Shown here: positions 37,483 through 47,236 of the stretch, piece after piece | How the letters are laid out: each line of letters begins with the position of its first letter | Position numbering within the stretch: the first letter of the stretch is position 1 | Made by a program: the position numbers and the translations under genes | Source of the DNA: Methanobacterium paludis | GTDB taxonomy: Archaea > Methanobacteriota > Methanobacteria > Methanobacteriales > Methanobacteriaceae | Length of the DNA stretch: 64,000 bases | Reading direction: 5' to 3' | Assembly (NCBI RefSeq): GCF_000214725.1 | Contig: NC_015574.1 | Span: 186,001-250,000, forward strand | The notes under the pieces: generated by a model | What the model saw: the letters and a program-made list of their open reading frames with translations, nothing else | The model's database searches: none | What the model was told of the DNA's origin: nothing

Positions 37483-38790
37483 ATGAGTTACAGAGGAGCT
37501 TCAAAACAATTTTTAGATTCACAAGACATATCAATTGGAGATAAAATCAGAATAACCAAAAAGGACGTATCCTATGAGGGGATGGTTCTTGAAAGGGCAG
37601 AAGATGCTGATGAAAAGCATATCGTCTTGAAACTTGCAAGTGGCTACAACGTAGGATTGGACATACTGGATGCAGAGGCGAAACTTCTGGAGAAGGGTGA
37701 GAAACCTAAAATAGAACTTCAACCACTTGAAATAGAAAAAGATGGTAAAAAACGGGATATATCCATAATATCAACCGGAGGGACGGTTGCATCTATTATA
37801 GACTATAAAACAGGGGCTGTGCACCCTGCATTTACAGCTGATGATCTTTTACGTGCCACACCAGAGCTTTTGGAACATGCGAACATAAATGGGGAAGCTA
37901 TTTTAAACATCCTGAGCGAGAACATGAAACCTGATTACTGGATTAAAGCAGCGCGTTCCATAGCAGATGAAATTAATAACGGTGCTTATGGTGTTGTGGT
38001 GGCTCATGGTACAGACACCATGCATTACACCTCTGCGGCCTTGAGTTTCATCTTGGACACACCTGTTCCTGTGGTTTTGACAGGTGCCCAGAGGAGTTCA
38101 GACAGGCCATCATCTGATGCATTTTTAAACCTTATGGGGTCTGTTACAGCCGCTAAATCGGACATAGCTGAAGTTATGGTGTGTATGCATGCCACGGAGG
38201 ATGATTCTTACTGCTACCTTCACCGTGGTACCAAGGTCAGGAAGATGCACACGTCCCGAAGGGACACTTTCCGCAGTATAAACACCCAGCCCATTGCAAA
38301 GGTTCGCAACGGCAATATAACAATTCTCGATGAAAATCAAGAATACAAAAAGCGTGAAAATGGAGAAGTGAAGCTTCAAGATAATTTAGAACCTAAAGTA
38401 GCATTTATAAAAAGTTATCCTGGAATTTCGGGGGAAATTATTGATTATCATATTGATAAAGGTTACAAAGGAATCGTTATAGAGGGAACAGGTCTGGGGC
38501 ACTGTCCAGATTATTTGATACCTGCGGTTAATAGGGCAACAGACAGTGGAATTCCTGTGGTTATGGGTTCCCAGTGCTTGTACGGTAGGGTGAACATGAA
38601 CGTTTATAGTACAGGTAGGGAACTTGTATCAGCTGGTGTTATATCTGCCCTGGACATGCTGCCTGAAACTGCATACGTCAAGCTTGTGTGGACTCTAGGA
38701 CAGACTGACAACATGGAAGAAGTGAGAAAAATCATGCAGACCAACCTGAAAGGTGAGATTGGAGCTAAATCATCCCAAAAATTCTTTTGA
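37483..38790 (+). CDS. gatD: Glu-tRNA(Gln) amidotransferase subunit D
   Basis: The 435-residue asparaginase-like subunit of the archaeal GatDE enzyme. It frees ammonia from glutamine for conversion of Glu-tRNA(Gln) to Gln-tRNA(Gln). An N-terminal beta-barrel domain (about 1-75) precedes the amidase. The first catalytic Thr is in IISTGGTVASI near 97 and the second in VVVAHGTDTMHYTS near 172, with the Lys region after VLTGAQRS. GAGGG precedes the ATG. gatE follows after 243 bases on the same strand. Confidence 0.97.
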   Translation: MSYRGASKQFLDSQDISIGDKIRITKKDVSYEGMVLERAEDADEKHIVLKLASGYNVGLDILDAEAKLLEKGEKPKIELQPLEIEKDGKKRDISIISTGGTVASIIDYKTGAVHPAFTADDLLRATPELLEHANINGEAILNILSENMKPDYWIKAARSIADEINNGAYGVVVAHGTDTMHYTSAALSFILDTPVPVVLTGAQRSSDRPSSDAFLNLMGSVTAAKSDIAEVMVCMHATEDDSYCYLHRGTKVRKMHTSRRDTFRSINTQPIAKVRNGNITILDENQEYKKRENGEVKLQDNLEPKVAFIKSYPGISGEIIDYHIDKGYKGIVIEGTGLGHCPDYLIPAVNRATDSGIPVVMGSQCLYGRVNMNVYSTGRELVSAGVISALDMLPETAYVKLVWTLGQTDNMEEVRKIMQTNLKGEIGAKSSQKFF

Positions 38791-39033
38791 TATGATATCA
38801 AGCATTCTAATTTAATTCCCTATGATGATTAAATATAGATTGAATATATGATTATTGATTTAAGTTATTTGAATCTCATTGAATCGTAAAAAGTGAGTAG
38901 GGAATTAATAAAGGTTATGCACAGGGATTATACACAAATACATTAAATTCTTAATGATCAACGATTTAACAAGTTTAAAGATCATTTAAACCAAGTTGAA
39001 CTATTACAAAATACATTAAATAGCGGTGATAGG

Positions 39034-40902
39034 ATGGATTATGATAAATTAGGTCTTAAAATGGGTCTTGAGGTACATCAACAACTCAATACAGATGAAA
39101 AACTTTTCTGTCCATGTTCGTGTGAACTTACAGACAAAAAACCGGATTATAAAGTTTTAAGGAACCTTAGACCAACACAGAGTGAGCTTGGAAAGGTAGA
39201 TAGGGCTGCCTTTGAAGAGTCAAGAAGGAAATTACAGTTTATCTATGAAGCGTACAAAAATGAAACGTGTCTTGTTGAGGTTGATGAGGAACCTCCTCAC
39301 CCTTTAAATAAGGAAGCCGTTAAAATATCTCTCATAGTTGCATCACTTCTCAACATGAACGTTGTTGATGAATTACACACCATGAGAAAACAGGTCATAG
39401 ATGGGAGTAACACAGGAGGTTTCCAAAGGACTGGTCTTGTTGCAACCAATGGTTACATGGACACAGAGTATGGAAGGGTTATAATAGAAAATCTGTGCCT
39501 GGAAGAGGATGCAGCAAGGCGTATAGGTCAAAAAAAGGGAAATGTAGTCTTCAGACTCGACAGACTCGGTATTCCTCTAGTTGAGATAACCACTGACCCA
39601 TCTATGAAGCACCCTGATCAGGTTAAGGAAGTTGCATACCAGATAGGTCAAGTTCTCCGGAGTACAAAGGTTAAAAGGGGACTTGGAACAATAAGACAGG
39701 ACCTTAACATATCCATACGTGAAGGAGCCCGTGTGGAACTAAAAGGAGTTCAAGATCTAGATTTAATGGCTCAAATGGTTGAAAACGAGGTAAAAAGGCA
39801 GATAAATCTCCTTGAAATAATGAAAGAACTTCAAAAAAGAGATGCCCATGTTGATGACACAATATACGATGTAAAGGATTTGTTCAAGCAGACAGAGTCT
39901 AAAATAATAGCAAAAGCCCTAAAAGATGGCTCAGTTCTTGCAATAAAACTAAATGGATTTGCAGGTTTAATTGGGAAAGAAGTCCAGCCCAGCAGAAGGT
40001 TCGGAACTGAACTTGCAGGTTACGCCAAAAAAATGGGAGTTTCGGGTATATTCCACACAGATGAGCTTCCAGCCTATGGTATAACCCAAAAAGAGGTTGA
40101 TACAGTTTTAGAATTTGTTAAAGCAGGTGAAGAGGATGCATTTGTACTGGTTGCAGATGATGATGAAAAGGCAAGAAATGCTCTGCTTGAGGTTTTAAGA
40201 AGGGCCAAAACAGCCATCATCGAGATCCCGGAAGAGACCAGAAAAGCCTTGGAAAATGCTAACAGCGAGTACCTCCGGCCACTGCCAACTGCAAGCCGTA
40301 TGTACGTTGAAACGGACATACCAACTACGGTAATATCCCGAGATTACCTTGAGAACATAAAAAACAACTTACCAGAGCTTCCAGATGAAAAAAAGGCCAG
40401 AATAATCCAGCAATACAACTTGAGCGAGGATCTTGCACATCAACTTGTCAGAAGGAACAGGGCTGGTGACTTCGAGGAGATCATGGCATCTTCCAATCTG
40501 GACTCAACAACGGTAGCATCAACCTTTGCCTACACTATTAAAGAGCTTAAAAGGGACGGAAAGGACATTTTAAAACTGACGACTGACTGTTTAAAGGAAA
40601 CCTTTGCCCTTGTTGAAAAGGGTAAGATCACAAAAGAAGCAGTTCAGGAGGTTCTTGTGGGTGTCTGTGACGGTGAAAAGTCTCCAGAACAAGCAGCAAA
40701 GGATTTGAACCTTACGATGTTGTCTGAAGAAGATGTTGAATCAGTAATCGATGATATAATTTCTTCAAACAGTAAAATGGTTGAAGAAAGGGGAATGGGT
40801 GCAATGGGTGCTCTTATGGGTAAAGCCATGGCCAAACTCAAGGGAAAAGCTGACGGCAAACTTGTGAATAAACTTTTGAGGGATAAACTACAGAATAAAT
40901 AA
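39034..40902 (+). CDS. gatE: Glu-tRNA(Gln) amidotransferase subunit E
   Basis: A 622-residue GatB/GatE family kinase-transferase subunit that phosphorylates Glu on tRNA(Gln) and accepts ammonia from GatD. It opens with LGLKMGLEVHQQLNTDEKLFCPCSCEL, the cradle-domain signature. The archaeal-only AspRS-like insert covers roughly 275-400, and the tail carries the YqeY-like tRNA-binding domain (about 480-620). GGTGATAGG precedes the ATG. Length matches GatE rather than the roughly 480-residue GatB. Confidence 0.97.
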   Translation: MDYDKLGLKMGLEVHQQLNTDEKLFCPCSCELTDKKPDYKVLRNLRPTQSELGKVDRAAFEESRRKLQFIYEAYKNETCLVEVDEEPPHPLNKEAVKISLIVASLLNMNVVDELHTMRKQVIDGSNTGGFQRTGLVATNGYMDTEYGRVIIENLCLEEDAARRIGQKKGNVVFRLDRLGIPLVEITTDPSMKHPDQVKEVAYQIGQVLRSTKVKRGLGTIRQDLNISIREGARVELKGVQDLDLMAQMVENEVKRQINLLEIMKELQKRDAHVDDTIYDVKDLFKQTESKIIAKALKDGSVLAIKLNGFAGLIGKEVQPSRRFGTELAGYAKKMGVSGIFHTDELPAYGITQKEVDTVLEFVKAGEEDAFVLVADDDEKARNALLEVLRRAKTAIIEIPEETRKALENANSEYLRPLPTASRMYVETDIPTTVISRDYLENIKNNLPELPDEKKARIIQQYNLSEDLAHQLVRRNRAGDFEEIMASSNLDSTTVASTFAYTIKELKRDGKDILKLTTDCLKETFALVEKGKITKEAVQEVLVGVCDGEKSPEQAAKDLNLTMLSEEDVESVIDDIISSNSKMVEERGMGAMGALMGKAMAKLKGKADGKLVNKLLRDKLQNK

Positions 40903-40975
40903 AGATAAATAAAATTATAATTAAAAAATATCTAGAAAAAAAATTCCTTATTTATTCAACCTGTAAGGTGATTGT

Positions 40976-41890
40976 ATGGAACAATATGATATTGTAATAG
41001 CAGGTGCAGGACCTGCAGGGCTTACTGCGGGGATATATGCTGGAAGAGAAGGTTTAAAAGCAATTATTTTGGAAAAGGCTCTTAAAGGAGGCATGGGAAA
41101 TGTTGCCCCTCTAGTTTTAAACTTCCCTGGATTTAAATCCATAACTGGCCTTGAACTTTTAAAGAGAATAGGAGACCATGCATCGGGTTACATGGACATA
41201 AAAGAGTCTGAAGAAATCCAGAAAGTTGAAAAAATGGATGGAAAGATAATGGTAACCACGAATAAGAATGAATATGCTGCAAAATCTCTTATAATATCAA
41301 CAGGAACCAAATACAGAGAGTTAGGAGTACCGGGTGAGCAGGAATTTATTGGAAAGGGCATATCCTACTGTTCAATATGTGACGGCATGTTCTTCAGGGG
41401 TAAAGAGGTTCTCGTGGTTGGGGGAGGAAACTCCGCAGCTGAACACGCCCTCCACCTCAATGACATAGGATGTAAAGTTAAAATGGTACATAGAAGGGAT
41501 GAACTGAGGGCTCAAAAATATCTTCAGGATAAAATCAAAAAAGAAGGCATTCCAATCGTCTGGAATTCTGTTGTAAAAGAAATAAAGGGTGATACGTTCC
41601 TTAAAAGTGTTGTGATCTACGATCGTGTTAGAGATGTTGAGGAAGAACTTGATATCGCGGGAATGTTCATAGCAGTCGGAGAAATACCTTCAAGCCAACT
41701 TGCAGGACCGATAGGGGTTGAAATTGACAGAGGTGGTTATATAATCACAGATAAGGACCAGAAAACCAATGTGCCTCATGTATATGCTGCAGGTGATGTT
41801 ACAGGTGGTTTGAAACAGATAATTGTGGCCTGCGCAGAGGGGGCAGTGGCTGCTGAATCTGCTTACAACGACATTAAAATGGAAGAGTAA
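40976..41890 (+). CDS. trxB: thioredoxin reductase
   Basis: A 304-residue FAD enzyme that reduces thioredoxin. The FAD motif GAGPAGLTAGIYAGR is near 8-22, the redox pair CSICDG near 132-137 and the NAD(P)-site GGGNSAAEHALHL near 150-162. HRRDELR near 175 has the HRRXXXR pattern linked to NADPH preference, of interest because some methanogen homologues use F420H2. YAAGDVTGG closes the FAD site. GGTGATTGT precedes the ATG. The glutaredoxin/FDR pair at 10.7 kb is a separate disulfide-reduction route. Confidence 0.93.
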   Translation: MEQYDIVIAGAGPAGLTAGIYAGREGLKAIILEKALKGGMGNVAPLVLNFPGFKSITGLELLKRIGDHASGYMDIKESEEIQKVEKMDGKIMVTTNKNEYAAKSLIISTGTKYRELGVPGEQEFIGKGISYCSICDGMFFRGKEVLVVGGGNSAAEHALHLNDIGCKVKMVHRRDELRAQKYLQDKIKKEGIPIVWNSVVKEIKGDTFLKSVVIYDRVRDVEEELDIAGMFIAVGEIPSSQLAGPIGVEIDRGGYIITDKDQKTNVPHVYAAGDVTGGLKQIIVACAEGAVAAESAYNDIKMEE

Positions 41891-42058
41891 AAAAGAGTAA
41901 AAAAATATCTTTTAGAAATATTTTGAAAGTTTTTATCATCAAAATTTGAAGTTTTTATATTATCAAAAAAAGTATTCAAAAAAAATTTTCAAAAAAATAG
42001 AATTAAAAAGCAATAAATTAAATGAATAAAATTTAAATGTTATTTTAGAGGTTATTTT

Positions 42059-42898
42059 ATGGCTGTTGTGAGATTTGGCCCTGCAGGTAAACCCATTGAT
42101 TACAAGGGCAAAACTAATGATGTATGCACTTATATAAATGCAGAAAGACTCGATGCCTATGAATATCAGGCAACTTATGGCGTTAAAATATCAAAACAAT
42201 CTGCAATAGAACTCAAAAAAAACTCGAAGGACAATGATGTCCTGGTTTCAATGCATGCGCCCTATTACATTAACCTGTCATCTAACAAGGCTGATGTAAT
42301 TGAAAGATCGGTTAAACGGCTTGTTCAGGCCGCTAAAGCATCAGAATGGATGGGAGCATACCGCACAGTATTTCACCCGGGTTTTTACACCACTTACACT
42401 CCAGAAGAAGCAATGAAGTGCTGTAAAAAAGCAATTACTGAGATCCAGGATGAACTTGAGGCTCAGAGTGTTAATGAGTATACCTTCGCACCGGAAACAA
42501 CTGGTAAAAAATCCCAGCTGGGTAACCTTGATGAGATAATAGAAATATGCGGTTCATTTGAACATTTTGCACCGACCGTGGACTTTGCCCATGTTCATGC
42601 CAGATCTGGAGGTTCTATCAAAGATAAAAATGCTTATAACAAAATATTCCAGAAGTTAGAGGATGAACTGGGACTAAAGTCATTACATTCCCATTTTACA
42701 AGGATAGAGTACACAGATGCCGGTGAAAGAAAACATCATACACTTGCTGAGGATAGTTACGGACCGCCTCTTGAACCTCTGCTTGAAGAAATTGTTGATT
42801 GCGGTTGGGATGTGACTGTAATCTGTGAAACCCCCTTTTTAGACCATGATGCCATTAAGATGAAGGTTTTGTACGAAGATATCCTGAAAATTAAATGA
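42059..42898 (+). CDS. endonuclease IV-like TIM-barrel protein
   Basis: A 279-residue xylose-isomerase-type TIM barrel related to deoxyribonuclease IV. Metal-binding candidates include SMHAPYYINLSS near 62-73, VFHPGFYTTY near 104, the Glu in FAPETTGK near 145, VDFAHVHARS near 178 and SHFTRIEY near 222. These match the His/Glu/Asp pattern of Nfo, so AP-site repair is likely. The N-terminus RFGPAGKP is typical of archaeal members. AGAGGTT precedes the ATG. It stands alone and is convergent with the Fic gene. Confidence 0.82.
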   Translation: MAVVRFGPAGKPIDYKGKTNDVCTYINAERLDAYEYQATYGVKISKQSAIELKKNSKDNDVLVSMHAPYYINLSSNKADVIERSVKRLVQAAKASEWMGAYRTVFHPGFYTTYTPEEAMKCCKKAITEIQDELEAQSVNEYTFAPETTGKKSQLGNLDEIIEICGSFEHFAPTVDFAHVHARSGGSIKDKNAYNKIFQKLEDELGLKSLHSHFTRIEYTDAGERKHHTLAEDSYGPPLEPLLEEIVDCGWDVTVICETPFLDHDAIKMKVLYEDILKIK

Positions 42899-42947
42899 AC
42901 TTTATGGAATTCTGAAATTAAAGAACTTTGATGGAGTTGGATGTAAT

Positions 42948-44072
42948 TTATTTTTTTCGATTCATGGAACCTTTTTTGAAGAGAGTTTTCCACTGTTTTT
43001 TTCGCTGGTCGTCCCGAATTTTTAAAATGTAATAAATGGAACCCTTTCTTTTTTTCTCCTTAATCACTGAGAGTTCTTCCAGTTTTTGGAGTTGATTAAC
43101 TGATTCATGCTTTGTTGTTCCCAGTAATTTTTGGGTTTCTTCTAGGGTTATTTTCCCATATTCATGCAAGAAAGTTATAATCCGTATTTGGTTCATTTTT
43201 ATCTGCTTTTCTCTTATATGGTCCTTTTTAAGGGTTGGTTGGTTGTTTGAAGCTACTGGAACATTTATTAGTTTTGAGATCTCGTCTCTAACCTTTGATA
43301 GTGACACATTGATTCCATCTGTGAAATATTCCATCCATTTCGTCAGGCCGTTTGGATCTCCAAAACTCAAATTTAAAGCGTTTAAATAGGCTTTTTTGTC
43401 CGCTTCGTAGTACTGCTCCAATGGAAAATATTTTTCCGGATCAAAAAGTCTTAAATATAAAATTAACTCTGTTAAAGCTCTTGCAGTCCTGCTGTTACCT
43501 TCTTTGAATGGCTGGATCCTCACAAGTTCATAATGTGCAGTTCCTGCAACAGTTATTGGAGAGATTTCAGTGGAGTTATTATTGATCCATTTAAGAAGTT
43601 CTTCCATTAATCTAGGGATATGTTCCGGGGATGGAGGTCTATATTCAATATGATCTTTTTTGAAATTTGCATCGTTCACATGAACGTTACGATAATGTTT
43701 CTTATGAGGTATTCCATTCGGTGTCTTTTTAGTTATTTCACTGTTCATTTCCAAAAGCAGTTCTTCTGTGATTTTCCCATTTTCCTGATACCTCTCGATC
43801 CCCTTCAAAACGTTGAGGTAGTTAAGTACTTCCTGTTCTTCTTTGTTTTCTGTAACTTCTGGCCTGTCTAAAATCCTATTTACTTCGGCAATTGTTAAAG
43901 TGTTCCCTTCAACTGCTGTAGAAGCATGAGATGATTTAATAAGGGCATTTCTCTTTAAAAAACTATTAATTTCAGGTTTAATTGCTGCATTAAGGATGAT
44001 GCCTCGCACTAACTCAATTTCGGCTATATTATCAATGGTTTTATTAGTATACGTGAAGTTGGGTATGTACAT
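42948..44072 (-). CDS. Fic-domain protein with altered active site and HTH tail
   Basis: A 374-residue Fic protein. An N-terminal inhibitory-helix motif STAVEGN is near 51-57. The Fic core follows, with YRNVHVNDANFKKDHIEYRPPSPEHIPRLMEEL near 127-160. The active loop reads VRIQPFKEGNSRTAR near 184-198, where enzymes have IHPFxEGNGR: the catalytic His is Gln and the third loop Gly is Ser. A C-terminal winged helix (about 290-360) has ITLEETQKLLGTTKHESVNQLQKLEEL. Loss of the His predicts no AMP transfer, so it may act as a binding or regulatory protein. ATG 44072 follows AAGGT; a TTG at 44075 is also open. Confidence 0.88.
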   Translation of the reverse strand: MYIPNFTYTNKTIDNIAEIELVRGIILNAAIKPEINSFLKRNALIKSSHASTAVEGNTLTIAEVNRILDRPEVTENKEEQEVLNYLNVLKGIERYQENGKITEELLLEMNSEITKKTPNGIPHKKHYRNVHVNDANFKKDHIEYRPPSPEHIPRLMEELLKWINNNSTEISPITVAGTAHYELVRIQPFKEGNSRTARALTELILYLRLFDPEKYFPLEQYYEADKKAYLNALNLSFGDPNGLTKWMEYFTDGINVSLSKVRDEISKLINVPVASNNQPTLKKDHIREKQIKMNQIRIITFLHEYGKITLEETQKLLGTTKHESVNQLQKLEELSVIKEKKRKGSIYYILKIRDDQRKKQWKTLFKKGSMNRKK

Positions 44073-44075
44073 CAA

Positions 44076-44467
44076 GTTACCTTATTATTCTGCATAATTT
44101 ATATGATTTTGCGATTATTTGTTTGGGCTTTGATTATTGAAGTGATCAAAAAAGATATTTATCCTGTTTAATTTAAATTTAAGTGGTTTAAACTCTTCAA
44201 ATGTAAAAAGAATAAATATTTGGATGTTTTTTAATTTTTTTATTTATTTTCCCAGTTTTCCTTCTATGAATATGCAATTAATTACTCCCTGATCTATCAA
44301 AGAAAAACTTTTATCCATCAGTGTATAAACTATAATTAAAATAAGATCATCATCACATAAAAGAAATAAAATCAATCAAATAAGATCAGATTGATTAAGT
44401 CAAATTGATTAATATTATTCGAAACATAAAATTTTCGATTTAACAACAAAGTTGGTAGGTATTCCTA
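44076..44467. other. divergent spacer between Fic and AAA genes
   Basis: A 392-base AT-rich gap. AATAAGATCA occurs twice (about 44340 and 44379), and GATTAA-type words repeat near 44390-44415. No gene is visible. Confidence 0.45.
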
Positions 44468-45589
44468 GTGAAACTAAACAATATAGTTCCTGATCAAGTT
44501 GTATCAGATAAAAAAATATTAAAAAATGTAACTGAACCGGATAAAGAATCTAAACTGGTTGTACTCCAGTCGGTAGGTTATCCTTTCTTATGCAATCTCG
44601 TTGAGAATCCTAAAATAGAAATATTCGACAAAGAACTTTTTGAGCTCTATGCAAAAGAACAATGGGAAGGATACACGGCAAAAGAAGGCTCTTTTCTTTT
44701 TGATCAGAAATTATTGCCTGATTATGCCTTTAAAATAATAAAAGCACATCCAGATAATTCTAAAATAACTGATAATACTTCAATACTCCTCATGGAAGTT
44801 CAAGAATCCCGTGAGATTAAAAAAATAGAAAGCAACGTTCGAATGGAAGATGTCATAGGGCAGGAACGTGCAAAGACCAAATGTAAGGTAATAATAAAAT
44901 ATTTACAGGATCCAGCTAGTTTTAGAGATTGGGCTCCAAAAAATGTTTTGTTCCATGGAACTCCCGGAACAGGAAAGACAATGCTTGCAAAATCCCTCTC
45001 AAACGAACTTCAAGTGCCGTTGTTCCTTGTGAAGGCCACGAGTCTCATAGGAGAACATGTTGGTGATGGTTCGAGGCAGATACACGATCTTTTTGAGGAG
45101 GCATCAGCTTTATCTCCCGCAGTGATATTTATAGATGAGATAGATGCCATAGGCCTTGACAGGAAATACCAGTCACTTCGTGGGGATGTTTCAGAGGTTG
45201 TAAACGCTCTTTTAACTGAAATGGATGGTATAGATAGTAACAATGGTGTTGTGACCATAGGGGCTACCAACAACCCTCACCTTTTAGACTTTGCAATAAG
45301 GAGCCGGTTTGAAGAGGAAATAGAATTCGTACTGCCCGATGAAAATGAGAGACAAACCATTCTTGAGCTTTACATAAAATCTATGCCATTGGCTGTTAAA
45401 GCTGATGTTAAAAGACTCTCTAAATGTACTAAAAAAATGTCCGGAAGGGACATTAAGGATAAATTTCTGAAAGTTGCCCTCCATAAAGCAATTTCAGAGG
45501 ATATGGATACCGTGACTATGGATCATATTAAATATGCCCTTAAACAGTATAAAAAAGAGAAAAATGAACCTAAAGGAATGTTTGCATAA
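44468..45589 (+). CDS. AAA+ ATPase, Cdc48/PAN-like module
   Basis: A 373-residue single-ring AAA ATPase. The N-terminal region (about 1-125) is of unknown fold. The AAA core includes EDVIGQERAKTKCK near 135, Walker A FHGTPGTGKTMLAKSL near 162-176, Walker B AVIFIDEIDAIG near 220, sensor-1 IGATNNPHLLD and an Arg-finger region SRFEEEIEF. A small C-terminal helical domain follows. It resembles Cdc48/PAN core domains but is much shorter than Cdc48. The substrate is unknown, probably a protein. GTG start, set by GGTAGGT upstream. Confidence 0.88.
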   Translation: MKLNNIVPDQVVSDKKILKNVTEPDKESKLVVLQSVGYPFLCNLVENPKIEIFDKELFELYAKEQWEGYTAKEGSFLFDQKLLPDYAFKIIKAHPDNSKITDNTSILLMEVQESREIKKIESNVRMEDVIGQERAKTKCKVIIKYLQDPASFRDWAPKNVLFHGTPGTGKTMLAKSLSNELQVPLFLVKATSLIGEHVGDGSRQIHDLFEEASALSPAVIFIDEIDAIGLDRKYQSLRGDVSEVVNALLTEMDGIDSNNGVVTIGATNNPHLLDFAIRSRFEEEIEFVLPDENERQTILELYIKSMPLAVKADVKRLSKCTKKMSGRDIKDKFLKVALHKAISEDMDTVTMDHIKYALKQYKKEKNEPKGMFA

Positions 45590-45910
45590 ATTAGAACCTT
45601 TCTTTACTATTGTCTGCTATTTTTCCCCTTTTATATCCTTTTTTGACTCATAAACTCTTTTCCTATTTTTACTTCACTTTTTTTGAGCCGTAGTGAGTTT
45701 TAGTGCTGTAGATATGGATATTGCACTGATTTTGATAGGTCTCGTGTTGGAAATGCGGGAGACTGGCTATCTTTTCAGGATAGTTGAGGAATCATAAAGA
45801 TCAACTAAAATGCTATTTGACAGATTGAAGTATATTCATTCATGGAATTAAAGAACTATTACAGAAATATTTACTACAAATAAAAATATTCACAGTTAAA
45901 TTAAAAAAAA
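45590..45910. other. convergent spacer between AAA and hemA
   Basis: A 321-base gap between convergent genes. It contains one non-AT-rich island, 45690-45800, with a possible short frame reported separately. The remainder shows nothing. Confidence 0.45.
45693..45797 (+). CDS. possible 34-residue peptide or gene fragment
   Basis: An open frame from GTG 45693 (alternative ATG 45714) encoding a peptide with a hydrophobic centre, DIALILIGLVLEM, and an ordered amphipathic tail, RETGYLFRIVEES. Its composition is much less AT-rich than the flanks, which suggests real or former coding DNA. There is no good ribosome-binding site and I recognise no family. It could be the tail of a lost gene. Confidence 0.3.
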   Translation: MSFSAVDMDIALILIGLVLEMRETGYLFRIVEES

Positions 45911-47104
45911 TCAGTTGCGGTTAAAAATAGCTTCTGCAGCGTTTATAACTTCTTGTTCATCATTTTCAGCTGCATGTTTTAAATTCTTAATTATATCATA
46001 AAAAATGTGTTCAACCATGACCTTTGTAAGGTCTTCAACAACTTTTTCATTCCCCTTCATATCTCCAAGCTTTCTAAATGCTTTTTGGGTATCTTTGACC
46101 CTTATATTCTCTGCACTGGTTCTAATATTTGATATGATTGGTTCAACTTCAAGCTGTTTCAGGGATCTTTTCAAAAGCTCAAATTCTGTTTCAATTATCT
46201 TCTCAGCGTCACAGGCTGCAGCTTCACGCATATTCTTGTTTTTATCTGATATGGTGCGCAGGTTATCCATATTGAATAGTCTAACACCAAGCTCTGCAAC
46301 TCGTTCATCTATATCACGTGGGTTTGCAATGTCAACCATCACGATCTTATTAAGATTCTCCTGTGGTATGGCTTCTTTTACTTTTTCGTAGGTTAATATG
46401 GGGTGAGGTGCTCCTGTAGCACTTATAACAACATCTGCATCTTTTATTGCTTCATCAAGCTTGTCAAAGCGTATGGCGAAACCTCCAAGTTCTTTTGCAA
46501 GGTTCACTGCCCTGTCATGGGTTCTGTTTGCAACGACTATTGCCTTAAGATTTTTCTCGACCAGAGCCTTTGCAACGAGTGTTCCCATTTTACCCGCACC
46601 TATAACAAGCACTTTTTTACATTTAAGGTTTCCATGCACTGATTCTGCAAGTTTAACTGCTGCAGAACCGATTGATACTGACCCTTCGTTTATTTTGGTC
46701 TTCTTCCGTACGGCCTGACCAACGTGGACAGCTTTGGTGAATACGGTTCTTAAAACATTACCGCAACCACCTTCTTTAATGCTCTTTTTTTGAGCTTCTT
46801 TTATCTGGCCAAGTATCTGATCTTCACCGATTATCATGGACTCTAATCCAGATGCAAGTCTTAAAAGATGTTTCACTGCATCTTCATCCGTTTCAATCAT
46901 GAAGTCCTCGCAATCTATGTCTGGGGTTTTGCATTCATCTAAAACTAGGTAAAATTCAGTCCGGTTGCAGGTTTTTATCTGGAGATGCTCTTTAACAGAG
47001 TAATGTTTCTGCAGATCCTTGAAGATACCTTCAAGTTTCTGTGCTGATCTTTCCATTGTACTGATGCTTGCTGTTTTATAATCGACTCTGATATTGAGGA
47101 TCAC
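45911..47104 (-). CDS. hemA: glutamyl-tRNA reductase
   Basis: First committed enzyme of the C5 route to tetrapyrroles: it reduces Glu-tRNA to glutamate-1-semialdehyde with NADPH. At 397 residues it has the three family domains. The catalytic Cys is in IKTCNRTEFYL near 46, GLESMIIGEDQILGQIKEA is near 90-108, and the NADPH domain starts at VLVIGAGKMGTLVAKAL near 168. The C-terminal dimerisation helix follows. In methanogens the product feeds F430, cobamide and siroheme. GTG start after GGAGGG. Same strand as precorrin-2 dehydrogenase, 132 bases upstream. Confidence 0.97.
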   Translation of the reverse strand: MILNIRVDYKTASISTMERSAQKLEGIFKDLQKHYSVKEHLQIKTCNRTEFYLVLDECKTPDIDCEDFMIETDEDAVKHLLRLASGLESMIIGEDQILGQIKEAQKKSIKEGGCGNVLRTVFTKAVHVGQAVRKKTKINEGSVSIGSAAVKLAESVHGNLKCKKVLVIGAGKMGTLVAKALVEKNLKAIVVANRTHDRAVNLAKELGGFAIRFDKLDEAIKDADVVISATGAPHPILTYEKVKEAIPQENLNKIVMVDIANPRDIDERVAELGVRLFNMDNLRTISDKNKNMREAAACDAEKIIETEFELLKRSLKQLEVEPIISNIRTSAENIRVKDTQKAFRKLGDMKGNEKVVEDLTKVMVEHIFYDIIKNLKHAAENDEQEVINAAEAIFNRN

Positions 47105-47236
47105 GTATTTCCCTCCAGATTTTTGGAAAGTTGATCGAAATAAATTGATTAATTTTAGATCACTTTAAATCAATATTGTATTAACTTATTTAATTAAATC
47201 TTTCTTTAAAATTTCTTTTAAACCTATTTATTACTT

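Noticed and set aside
45005..45300. Minus-strand frame opposite the AAA ATPase
   Set aside because: It is the antisense of the Walker B region and has no independent support.
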